A DNA stretch of 5,246 nucleotides from Actinomycetes bacterium (GTDB taxonomy: Bacteria > Actinomycetota > Actinomycetes > JAJYSQ01), in NCBI GenBank assembly GCA_021793495.1, contig JAJYSQ010000175.1, positions 1-5,246 on the forward strand. Reading direction: 5' to 3'. Under the pieces are notes generated by a model that was not told where the DNA came from, did no database searches, and saw only the letters and a program-made list of their open reading frames with translations. Shown here one piece after another: positions 1 through 5,108 of this stretch (the stretch's first letter is position 1; each line of letters opens with the position of its first letter). The position numbers and the translations under genes were made by a program.

Positions 1-16
1 TTCCGATCTGCTGGCC

Positions 17-1753
17 ATGCCCCTGGCCCGAGTTTTCCCCACCCGCGGGGCTCTGCGCCGCCCACCGCTCGGACTCGTCGACCTGGTCGTCGCGGGGGCG
101 ATGGTCATCCTGCTGTACGCGCTGGTCCGCGGCGGGCAGGCCGCCAACGCTCCGCTGGGCCCGATCACCCGGCCGAACAGCGTCCCGGTCCGGCTCGCCG
201 ATCTGCCGTACGACGCCGCCATGTCGGTGCTGCGGATGGTCGCCGGGCTGATCATCTCGGTGCTGTTCACCTTCGCCTACGGGATCGTGGCCGCGCGCTC
301 GCGTCGTGCCGAACGGATCCTCGTACCAGTCCTCGACATCCTGCAGTCGGTGCCGATCCTCGGGTTCCTCGCCGTCACCGTCACGTTCTTCGTCAGCCTG
401 GCGCCGCACAGCATCATCGGGTTGCAGCTGGCCTCGGTGTTCGCCATCGTCACCTCGATGGCGTGGAACATGACCTTCGCCTTCTACCACTCCCTGGTCA
501 GCCAGTCCCGCGACCTGGACGAGGCGTCGCGGATCCTCCGGCTGACGAAGTGGCAGCGCTTCTGGCGGCTGGACGTGCCGAGCTCGATGATCCCCCTGGT
601 CTGGAACGGGATGATGAGCTTCGGCGGTGCATGGTTCTTCCTCACCGCCTCCGAAGCGATCAGCGTGTCGGGGCGGACCTACGCGCTGCCGGGCATCGGC
701 AGCTACGCGGCGGCCGCGCTGGCCCACGGCGACCTCACCGGGGTCGGCCAGGCGATCGGCGCGATGATCCTGATCATCATCGCGGTCAACGGGGCCTTCT
801 GGCGTCCGATGGTGGCCTGGGCCGAACGGTTCCGCACGGAGGACCAGGCTGCCGCCGAACGTCCGCGCAGCATCGTGTACGACCTGCTGCGCACCTCGCG
901 GATCCCCGGGCTCGTCGTCCGGCCGCTGCGTCCGGTCGGACGCACCTTGGATCGGGCCACCCGGCCGCTCGGCCTGGCCGACCGGCCCCTGACCGTCCCA
1001 CGGGTGCGCCAGCGAGCCGGGGACGCCGTGCTGGCCGGGATCGTCGTCCTCGCGGTCGGGTACGGCGTGGTCCAGGCCGCCGGGTTCGTCGGTCGATCCA
1101 CCGGCTACGCCATGGTCGGCCAGGCCGTGCTGATGGGGCTGGCCACGCTGTCCCGCGTCGTGGCGGTCGTGGGAGTGGCCACCCTCGTCTGGGTGCCGGT
1201 CGGGGTCTGGATCGGGATGCGTCCGTCCGCCATGCGCATCGCCCAGCCGATCATCCAGGTGCTCGCGGCCTTCCCGGCCAACTTGCTGTTCCCCGTGGCC
1301 GTGTGGGTGTTCCTGACCACCGGCCTGTCGATCGACCTGGGCGGGGTGGTGCTCATGGCGATGGGCGCCCAGTGGTACGTGCTGTTCAACGTGATCGCCG
1401 GAGCCTCGGCGATCCCCACCGACCTGATCGAGGCGATGGAGAGCTTCCAGGTCCCCCGCTGGCAACGGTGGCGCCAGCTGATCCTGCCTGCGGTCTTCCC
1501 CGCCTACGTCACCGGTGGGATCACCGCGGCCGGCGGCGCGTGGAACGCGTCCATCGTCGCCGAGCTCGTCACCTATGGGCACCACACGCTCGCCGCGTAC
1601 GGCCTCGGCGCATTCATCACCGAGGCGACGGCGGCCGGGCGAACCGGGCAGGTGCTCGTCGGCGTGGTGGTGATGAGCGTCCTGGTCGTCGGCGTGAACC
1701 GACTGTTCTGGGGCCGGCTGTACCAGATCGCCGAGAACCGTTTCAGCCTGTGA
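17..1753 (+). CDS. Fused two-domain ABC transporter permease (NitT/TauT-like importer)
   Basis: This is an inner-membrane permease that would form the whole translocation channel of an ABC importer in one 578-residue chain. Two homologous permease units are visible. Unit one has hydrophobic segments near residues 21-38, 70-93, 104-128, 134-157, 195-212 and 243-262. Unit two has them near 337-355, 368-400, 410-434, 441-463, 495-512 and 545-563. Each unit has an EAA-type coupling loop that docks on the ATPase: E169-A170 running to P188, and E472-A473 running to L490-P491. An arginine-rich cytoplasmic linker (about 268-335) joins them. Fused permeases of this kind are known in the nitrate/sulfonate/taurine branch; substrate cannot be read from sequence. 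The ATPase gene follows after 45 bp. The ATG at 17 gives a sensible short basic N-terminus, but no Shine-Dalgarno is visible and the frame is open to the window edge, so the true start may lie upstream. Confidence 0.88.
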   Translation: MPLARVFPTRGALRRPPLGLVDLVVAGAMVILLYALVRGGQAANAPLGPITRPNSVPVRLADLPYDAAMSVLRMVAGLIISVLFTFAYGIVAARSRRAERILVPVLDILQSVPILGFLAVTVTFFVSLAPHSIIGLQLASVFAIVTSMAWNMTFAFYHSLVSQSRDLDEASRILRLTKWQRFWRLDVPSSMIPLVWNGMMSFGGAWFFLTASEAISVSGRTYALPGIGSYAAAALAHGDLTGVGQAIGAMILIIIAVNGAFWRPMVAWAERFRTEDQAAAERPRSIVYDLLRTSRIPGLVVRPLRPVGRTLDRATRPLGLADRPLTVPRVRQRAGDAVLAGIVVLAVGYGVVQAAGFVGRSTGYAMVGQAVLMGLATLSRVVAVVGVATLVWVPVGVWIGMRPSAMRIAQPIIQVLAAFPANLLFPVAVWVFLTTGLSIDLGGVVLMAMGAQWYVLFNVIAGASAIPTDLIEAMESFQVPRWQRWRQLILPAVFPAYVTGGITAAGGAWNASIVAELVTYGHHTLAAYGLGAFITEATAAGRTGQVLVGVVVMSVLVVGVNRLFWGRLYQIAENRFSL

Positions 1754-1787
1754 GCCTCTGCCCGCCCCCGAGCCCCACCGTCGTGTG

Positions 1788-1795
1788 AAGGAGGT
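1788..1795 (+). promoter_or_regulatory. Strong ribosome binding site of the ABC ATPase gene
   Basis: AAGGAGGT is a full-length complement of the 16S rRNA 3' end. It ends three bases before the ATG at 1799 (four bases after the AGGAGG core). It fixes the start of the ATPase and suggests that translation starts independently after the 45-bp gap from the permease stop. Confidence 0.85.
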
Positions 1796-1798
1796 CCG

Positions 1799-3112
1799 AT
1801 GCCACCCATCATCGCCGTCGAGCATGTGACCAAGACGTTCACCACGCCCGAGGGGCAGCCGCTGCCGGTGCTGGTCGACGTGAGCTTCGAGCTGCACAAC
1901 GGGGAGATCGTCGCGTTGCTCGGGCGCAGCGGATCGGGAAAGTCCACCCTGCTGCGTACGGCTGCTGGGCTGATCGCGCCGACGTCGGGCGAGGTCCGGT
2001 ACCGGGGGACGCGGATCAACAGCGCCAACCCTGGGGTCTCCATGGTGTTCCAGAGCTTCGCGTTGCTGCCCTGGCTCACCGTCCAGGCCAACGTCGAGCT
2101 CGGGCTGACCGCCCGGGGTGTGCCTGGAGCCGAGCGTCGCGAGCGTGCACTCCGGGCAATCGACATGATCGGCCTGGACGGTTTCGAGTCGGCGTACCCC
2201 AAGGAGCTGTCCGGTGGGATGCGGCAACGCGTCGGCTTTGCCCGAGCATTGGTCGTCGAGCCCGATGCGCTGTTCATGGACGAGCCCTTCTCCGCGCTGG
2301 ACGTACTGACCGCGGAGAACCTTCGCGGAGAGCTGCTGCGGCTGTGGGAGGCCCACGAGTTCCCCACCCGCGCGATCCTGGTGGTCACCCACAACATCGA
2401 GGAGGCGGTGCAGCTCGCCGACCGGATCCTGGTGCTGGGTACCAGCCCGGGGCGGATCAAGGCCGAGCTGGCCGTGGCGTTGCCCCGTCCCCGTGACCGG
2501 CACTCCGCGGCGTTCGAGGAGCTGGTGGACCGGGTCTACGACGTGCTCACCGGACGGGACCGCTCCGCACCCGCGCCCGAGGTCGTGGCCGGGTCGGCGG
2601 TGCCCGGGCCCGGCACGCCGATCGATGTCCCGCTGCCTGCGGCCAGCGTCGGCGGCATCGCCGGGCTGCTGGAGATCGTGGCGGCCCAGGGGGGCGAGGA
2701 CGGGCTCGCCGAGATCGCCGAGCGCCTGGCGTTCGAGGTCGACGACCTGCTCCCCCTGGTCGACGCGGCCGCTCTGCTGGGTCTGGCCGACGTGCACGAA
2801 GCCCAGATCTCGCTGACCGAGCAGGGCGCGACGTTCGTCGCCGCCGACATCCAGACCAGCAAGGAGATCTTCGCGCGGTTGGCCCGGACCCGTGCCCCGC
2901 TGGTCCGGGCGATCGTCTCTGCCCTGGAGACGACGACCGACGGCAACCTACGAGACCGGTTCTTCCTCGACCTGCTCCGGCGTGGCTTCGGCGACGAGGA
3001 TGCTCGTCACCAGCTGGATGTGGCCGTCGACTGGGGACGGTACGGCGAGCTGTTCGACTACGACGCCGACACCGGGCTGCTGCAGCTGGAAGGTGTGGTG
3101 GTGCCGGGATGA
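1799..3112 (+). CDS. ABC transporter ATP-binding protein, NitT/TauT type, with C-terminal AAA-associated domain
   Basis: This cytoplasmic ATPase should power the fused permease encoded just upstream. The nucleotide-binding domain spans about residues 4-225 with every catalytic motif intact: Walker A GRSGSGKST (42-50), Q-loop Q85, signature LSGGMRQR (137-144), Walker B LFMDEP (158-163, catalytic E162), D-loop SALD (165-168) and switch histidine H198. Motif spacing is typical of the nitrate/sulfonate/taurine importer ATPases, which are usually about 250-270 residues. Here a proline-rich linker (about 255-282) leads to an extra domain of roughly 150 residues (about 283-430). I assign this to the AAA-associated C-terminal family seen on some of these ATPases; the family is thought to be regulatory, though this is from memory. 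The start is fixed by a strong Shine-Dalgarno. Its stop overlaps the next start in ATGA, so the two are probably translationally coupled. Substrate unknown. Confidence 0.93.
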   Translation: MPPIIAVEHVTKTFTTPEGQPLPVLVDVSFELHNGEIVALLGRSGSGKSTLLRTAAGLIAPTSGEVRYRGTRINSANPGVSMVFQSFALLPWLTVQANVELGLTARGVPGAERRERALRAIDMIGLDGFESAYPKELSGGMRQRVGFARALVVEPDALFMDEPFSALDVLTAENLRGELLRLWEAHEFPTRAILVVTHNIEEAVQLADRILVLGTSPGRIKAELAVALPRPRDRHSAAFEELVDRVYDVLTGRDRSAPAPEVVAGSAVPGPGTPIDVPLPAASVGGIAGLLEIVAAQGGEDGLAEIAERLAFEVDDLLPLVDAAALLGLADVHEAQISLTEQGATFVAADIQTSKEIFARLARTRAPLVRAIVSALETTTDGNLRDRFFLDLLRRGFGDEDARHQLDVAVDWGRYGELFDYDADTGLLQLEGVVVPG

Positions 3113-3134
3113 GTGGTGGTGCCGGGATGAGTGG
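3095..3134 (+). repeat. Perfect 18-bp tandem duplication across a stop/start junction
   Basis: The unit GGTGGTGCCGGGATGAGT occurs twice back to back (3097-3114 and 3115-3132), and the 18-base periodicity extends over 3095-3134. The first copy holds the ATPase stop TGA (3110-3112) overlapping the ATG at 3109; the second holds another in-frame ATG at 3127. Because 18 bp is six codons, the downstream protein begins MSGGAG then MSGEE. Replication slippage is the likely origin (inference). Confidence 0.95.
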
Positions 3135-3804
3135 CGAGGAGCGGGTGCCGCCGGCGTGGCGACGAGCGACGGGCGGGGAGGCCCGGTGGCCGGCAACAGT
3201 GGCGGTGGTCGTCGCGATCGCGCTGCAGCTGACCCTGCCGGGACACCTCTCCCCACCCGTGCCGTGGCTGCTCCCCGCCTTGGAGACCGCTCTGCTGGTG
3301 GGCATCGTGGCGGTGAACCCGACCCGACTGAACCGGCGCTCCCCGCGGCTGCGCCTGGCGAACTTCCTGCTGATCGGCGTGGTGAGCGTGGCGAACGGGT
3401 GGTCGGCGGCCGCCCTGGTCGTCGGCATGGTGCGCGGTACCGTCGGGACCTCGGCGACTCCCCTGCTGGTCAGCGGTGCGTCCATCTGGGCGACGAACGT
3501 CCTGGTCTTCGCCCTGTGGTTCTGGGAGCTCGACCGCGGGGGTCCGGCCGCCCGCGCCCACGGGGTCCACGAGGTCCCCGACTTCCTGTTCCCCCAGATG
3601 GTCTCCCCCACGCTGGCCCCAGACGACTGGGAGCCCGAGTTCGTCGACTACCTCTACGTGTCGTTCACCAACGCGACCGCGTTCAGCCCGACCGACACCA
3701 TGCCGCTGTCGCACTGGGCGAAGATGATCATGCTGGTGCAGTCCGGGGTTTCGCTGGTGACCGTGGCGTTGGTGATCGCCCGGGCGGTCAACATCTTCCG
3801 ATGA
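3109..3804 (+). CDS. Integral membrane protein with ion-channel-like C-terminal half (DUF1345-like)
   Basis: This is a 231-residue membrane protein of unproven function. Hydrophobic segments lie near residues 28-44, 52-69, 84-106, 117-138 and 205-228. A short amphipathic stretch at about 180-200 (YLYVSFTNATAFSPTDTMPL) sits just before the last helix. That layout, a re-entrant-like SFTNATAFSPTD segment followed by a long helix ending ARAVNIF, resembles the pore region of two-helix potassium channels and of DUF1345 proteins. The canonical TVGYGD filter is absent, so potassium selectivity should not be assumed. Two arginine-rich loops (17-27 and 73-82) suggest cytoplasmic sides. The start overlaps the ATPase stop (ATGA at 3109); a second start at 3127, made by the tandem duplication, would give 225 residues. 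No strong Shine-Dalgarno lies at either, which fits coupled translation. Its place in the transporter operon suggests a related role, but that is inference. Confidence 0.78.
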   Translation: MSGGAGMSGEERVPPAWRRATGGEARWPATVAVVVAIALQLTLPGHLSPPVPWLLPALETALLVGIVAVNPTRLNRRSPRLRLANFLLIGVVSVANGWSAAALVVGMVRGTVGTSATPLLVSGASIWATNVLVFALWFWELDRGGPAARAHGVHEVPDFLFPQMVSPTLAPDDWEPEFVDYLYVSFTNATAFSPTDTMPLSHWAKMIMLVQSGVSLVTVALVIARAVNIFR

Positions 3805-3829
3805 CGGCTCCTCGGTGACGGGTCAACAG

Positions 3830-3857
3830 TTGTCGCAGCAATGATGACTGGTACGAT
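3830..3857 (+). promoter_or_regulatory. Probable sigma-70-type promoter of the YceI gene
   Basis: A -35 element TTGTCG (3830-3835) and a -10 element TACGAT (3852-3857) are separated by 16 bp. A TG one base upstream of the -10 (3849-3850) makes it an extended -10. Transcription would begin near 3864, giving a leader of about 30 bases with the Shine-Dalgarno at 3885-3890. It lies after the stop of the membrane-protein gene, so the YceI gene is probably a separate transcription unit. Confidence 0.6.
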
Positions 3858-3874
3858 CGGTTCCTTGTCGTACC
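3850..3874. promoter_or_regulatory. Inverted repeat over the YceI -10 element, possible operator
   Basis: GGTACGA (3850-3856) is perfectly inverted as TCGTACC (3868-3874) around an 11-base centre. The left arm covers most of the -10 hexamer and the right arm sits just after the predicted transcription start, which is a good place for a repressor dimer. Symmetry and position are seen directly; the regulatory role and the regulator are unknown. Confidence 0.4.
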
Positions 3875-3884
3875 TACCGAGCTC

Positions 3885-3890
3885 AGGAGG
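3885..3890 (+). promoter_or_regulatory. Ribosome binding site that decides the YceI start
   Basis: AGGAGG lies four bases before the ATG at 3895. The in-frame ATGs at 3841 and 3844 have no such site and lie inside the promoter, upstream of the predicted transcript start, so 3895 is chosen. Confidence 0.85.
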
Positions 3891-3894
3891 CCCC

Positions 3895-4455
3895 ATGACC
3901 ACCACCGAGATCCCCGGCTACGTCGCCGGCACCTGGACCATGGATCCGGTCCACTCCGACATCTCGTTCACCGTGCGCCACATGATGGTGAGCAAGGTGC
4001 GCGGGCGCTTCACCACCGCCACGGCCACGATCGTCACCGCCGCCAACCCGCTGGAGTCCTCGGTGACCGCCCAGATCGACCTGGGCAGCATCGATACGCG
4101 CAACGAGCAGCGCGACGGGCACATCCGTTCGGCCGACTTCTTCGAGGTGGAGAAGTACCCGGCGATGACCTACCGTTCGACCGGTGTCCGGGCCGACGGG
4201 GACGGGTTCGTCGTCAGCGGTGAGCTCTCGTTGCACGGGGTGATCCGCCCGGTCGACCTGGCGGTCGAGGTCAACGGGTTCACGGCCGACCCGTACGGCG
4301 GCACGCGTGCCGGGTTCTCCGCGACGACCAAGATCCGGCGCAGCGACTTCGGCATCACGATCACCATGCCGATGGACGGCGGCGGCGTGGTTGTCGGCGA
4401 CGAGATCACCGTGAGCCTGGAGATCGAAGCCGTGCTCGACCCCGCCGCGGCCTGA
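3895..4455 (+). CDS. YceI family protein (polyisoprenoid-binding-like lipocalin fold)
   Basis: This 186-residue protein matches the YceI family, a lipocalin-like beta-barrel that binds long isoprenoid chains in the characterised members; the physiological role in actinobacteria is not settled. Family marks seen in order are: GTWTMDPVHSDISFTVRHM (12-30), with the conserved DxxHS and F-x-V-R-H; GRF (37-39); a beta-strand ending in SIDTRNEQRDGHIRSADFF (65-83), with the highly conserved RDGH-LRS-DFF pattern; KYP (87-89); G-L-LHG-R-V (109-120); and RSDFGI (149-154). The length is normal for the family. There is no signal peptide, so unlike the periplasmic Escherichia coli form this one should be cytoplasmic. 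It has its own promoter and ends before a large palindrome that probably terminates transcription. The family assignment is firm; the ligand is unknown. Confidence 0.95.
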   Translation: MTTTEIPGYVAGTWTMDPVHSDISFTVRHMMVSKVRGRFTTATATIVTAANPLESSVTAQIDLGSIDTRNEQRDGHIRSADFFEVEKYPAMTYRSTGVRADGDGFVVSGELSLHGVIRPVDLAVEVNGFTADPYGGTRAGFSATTKIRRSDFGITITMPMDGGGVVVGDEITVSLEIEAVLDPAAA

Positions 4456-4504
4456 TCGTCGGGCACCGGCGCTACCACTACCGGCACGAGCACCATCCCG
4501 CACG

Positions 4505-4548
4505 ACGAGATCGGCCCCCGTACCAGCTGGTACGGGGGCCGATCTCGT
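4505..4548. terminator. 44-bp perfect palindrome, probable bidirectional terminator
   Basis: Two 22-base arms are exact reverse complements, meeting at CAGCTG (centre 4526/4527). In RNA this would fold into a very stable GC-rich hairpin of about 20 bp with a four-base loop. It sits 50 bp after the YceI stop and 42 bp before the stop of the convergent cold-shock gene. No T-run follows on either side, which is common for actinobacterial terminators. A shared terminator for the converging genes is the simplest reading. Confidence 0.8.
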
Positions 4549-4589
4549 GGAACGAGGAATGCGGGGCGAGCTGGTCAGCGTGCGACCGA

Positions 4590-4793
4590 CTACACCGGGC
4601 GGACGTTCTCCGCCTGCGGGCCCTTCTGCCCCTGGGTCACATCGAACTCGACGCGCTGGTTCTCGTCGAGGCTGCGGTAGCCATCAGTGGCGATCGCGGA
4701 GTAGTGGACGAACACGTCCGCACCCCCGTCGTCCGGGCTGATGAAGCCGAAGCCCTTCTCCGCGTTGAACCACTTGACCGTACCTTGCGCCAT
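4590..4793 (-). CDS. CspA-family cold-shock protein
   Basis: This 67-residue protein is a single cold-shock domain, a five-stranded OB-fold that binds single-stranded RNA and DNA and acts as an RNA chaperone in the cytoplasm. The start [18 protein letters not shown] contains the RNP1 motif (KGFGFI, 13-18) and DVFVHYSAI (26-34) contains RNP2 (VFVHY). The nucleic-acid-stacking aromatics W8, F9, F15, F17, F28, H30 and Y31 are all present, and the tail [10 protein letters not shown] is typical. Length matches the family (65-70 residues). The start at 4793 is chosen because AGGGAG lies seven bases before it. The in-frame ATG at 4799 is only one base from that site, and a 102-residue reading from 4898 adds an N-terminus with no family resemblance. 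It converges on the YceI gene and shares the 4505-4548 palindrome. Which paralogue it is cannot be told. Confidence 0.96.
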   Translation of the reverse strand: MAQGTVKWFNAEKGFGFISPDDGGADVFVHYSAIATDGYRSLDENQRVEFDVTQGQKGPQAENVRPV

Positions 4794-4800
4794 GCTCATT

Positions 4801-4806
4801 CTCCCT
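4801..4806 (-). promoter_or_regulatory. Ribosome binding site that decides the cold-shock start
   Basis: On the minus strand AGGGAG (4806 to 4801) is followed by seven bases and then the ATG at 4793, an ideal distance. The ATG at 4799 would be one base away and is unlikely to be used. Confidence 0.75.
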
Positions 4807-4897
4807 GCAGAAACGGTGTCAGACCCACACTTCGCGGGCGCTGGGTTGTCGCGGAGGCCGATTCCCGCCTCGAGATCTTCCTCGAAAAAGGTAAACA

Positions 4898-4921
4898 CCC
4901 GCGGTCGTCAGAGTCCGCGGG
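4898..4921 (-). promoter_or_regulatory. GC-rich hairpin followed by T-rich run in the cold-shock leader
   Basis: CCCGCGG (4898-4904) and CCGCGGG (4915-4921) are perfect inverted arms of 7 bp around a 10-base loop. Read on the minus strand, the hairpin is followed at once by TGTTTACCTTTTTC (4897 to 4884). That looks like a weak intrinsic terminator or attenuator about 100 bases upstream of the cold-shock start. Cold-shock genes often have long structured leaders; an attenuator here is inference. Confidence 0.35.
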
Positions 4922-5053
4922 CGCCGAGACGATCCAGGAACTACAACTACAACCACGCGCACCGTACACGCCCGACCCCCCCGTGCGCCAGTGCCCACCG
5001 ACGATCGGTTCGGTGCACACGATCCCTGCGGACGTGACCGGGAGGTGCGCCGG

Positions 5054-5083
5054 CTGACCACACAAAACTAATAGTCCTAGCCT
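5054..5083 (+). promoter_or_regulatory. Candidate promoter of the hydrolase-like gene
   Basis: CTGACC (5054-5059) and TAGCCT (5078-5083) are acceptable -35 and -10 hexamers separated by 18 bp. Transcription would begin near 5090, leaving a leader of about 20 bases that still includes the AGGAGG at 5091-5096. The fit to consensus is moderate. Confidence 0.45.
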
Positions 5084-5094
5084 ATGGGCTAGGA
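5067..5094. promoter_or_regulatory. Two adjoining palindromes over the -10 and Shine-Dalgarno, operator-like
   Basis: A small palindrome ACTA-A-TAGT (5067-5075) abuts a longer one with arms TCCTAGCC (5075-5082) and GGCTAGGA (5087-5094) around TATG. The longer one covers the -10 hexamer and runs into the Shine-Dalgarno. This AT-richer patch stands out from its GC-rich surroundings and is typical of a dimeric repressor site such as TetR or MarR proteins use. In RNA the long arms could instead hide part of the Shine-Dalgarno. The regulator is not in the window. Confidence 0.5.
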
Positions 5095-5096
5095 GG
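5091..5096 (+). promoter_or_regulatory. Ribosome binding site of the hydrolase-like gene
   Basis: AGGAGG ends 12 bases before the ATG at 5109. This is longer than the usual 5-9, but no better start codon lies between. Confidence 0.5.
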
Positions 5097-5108
5097 ACAA
5101 CCCCACCT

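Larger units (their letters stand above)
4794..5108. other. Divergent intergenic region between the cold-shock and hydrolase-like genes
   Basis: About 315 bases carry no convincing gene. Short open frames on both strands have no family resemblance and no good start sites. The minus strand should contain the 5' leader and promoter of the cold-shock gene; no clear promoter stands out. The best weak -10 is TACGGT (4966 to 4961), which would give a leader of about 160 bases, but its -35 is poor. A hexamer repeat reading GTTGTAGTTGTAG on the minus strand lies at 4941-4953. The right end holds the promoter and palindrome for the gene at 5109. Confidence 0.6.

Noticed and set aside
463..1788. A 441-residue open frame overlapping the permease in another frame
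   Set aside because: It is rich in arginine, proline and glycine with no domain pattern, a typical shadow of GC-rich coding DNA; the overlapping permease has clear membrane segments and EAA loops.
1573..2460. A 295-residue minus-strand open frame across the permease/ATPase junction
   Set aside because: It is antisense to intact ABC motifs, serine/arginine/threonine-rich, with no recognisable family or ribosome binding site.
2547..3611. Long minus-strand open frames opposite the ATPase and membrane-protein genes
   Set aside because: Composition is low-complexity arginine/proline/alanine and they are fully antisense to well-supported genes.
3841..3894. N-terminal extension of the YceI protein from ATG 3841 or 3844
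   Set aside because: These ATGs lie within the promoter, before the predicted transcript start, and lack a Shine-Dalgarno; AGGAGG points to 3895.
3883..4503. A 206-residue minus-strand open frame opposite the YceI gene
   Set aside because: It is antisense to a gene with strong family motifs, and its sequence is glycine/arginine/aspartate-rich with no pattern.
4794..4898. Longer cold-shock protein starting at 4898 or at ATG 4799
   Set aside because: The extension has no family resemblance; the ribosome binding site is correctly spaced only for 4793.
4704..5065. Several 80-117 residue open frames on both strands in the divergent region
   Set aside because: They start inside or against the cold-shock gene, lack ribosome binding sites and show no domain-like pattern; the region is better read as leader and promoter DNA.
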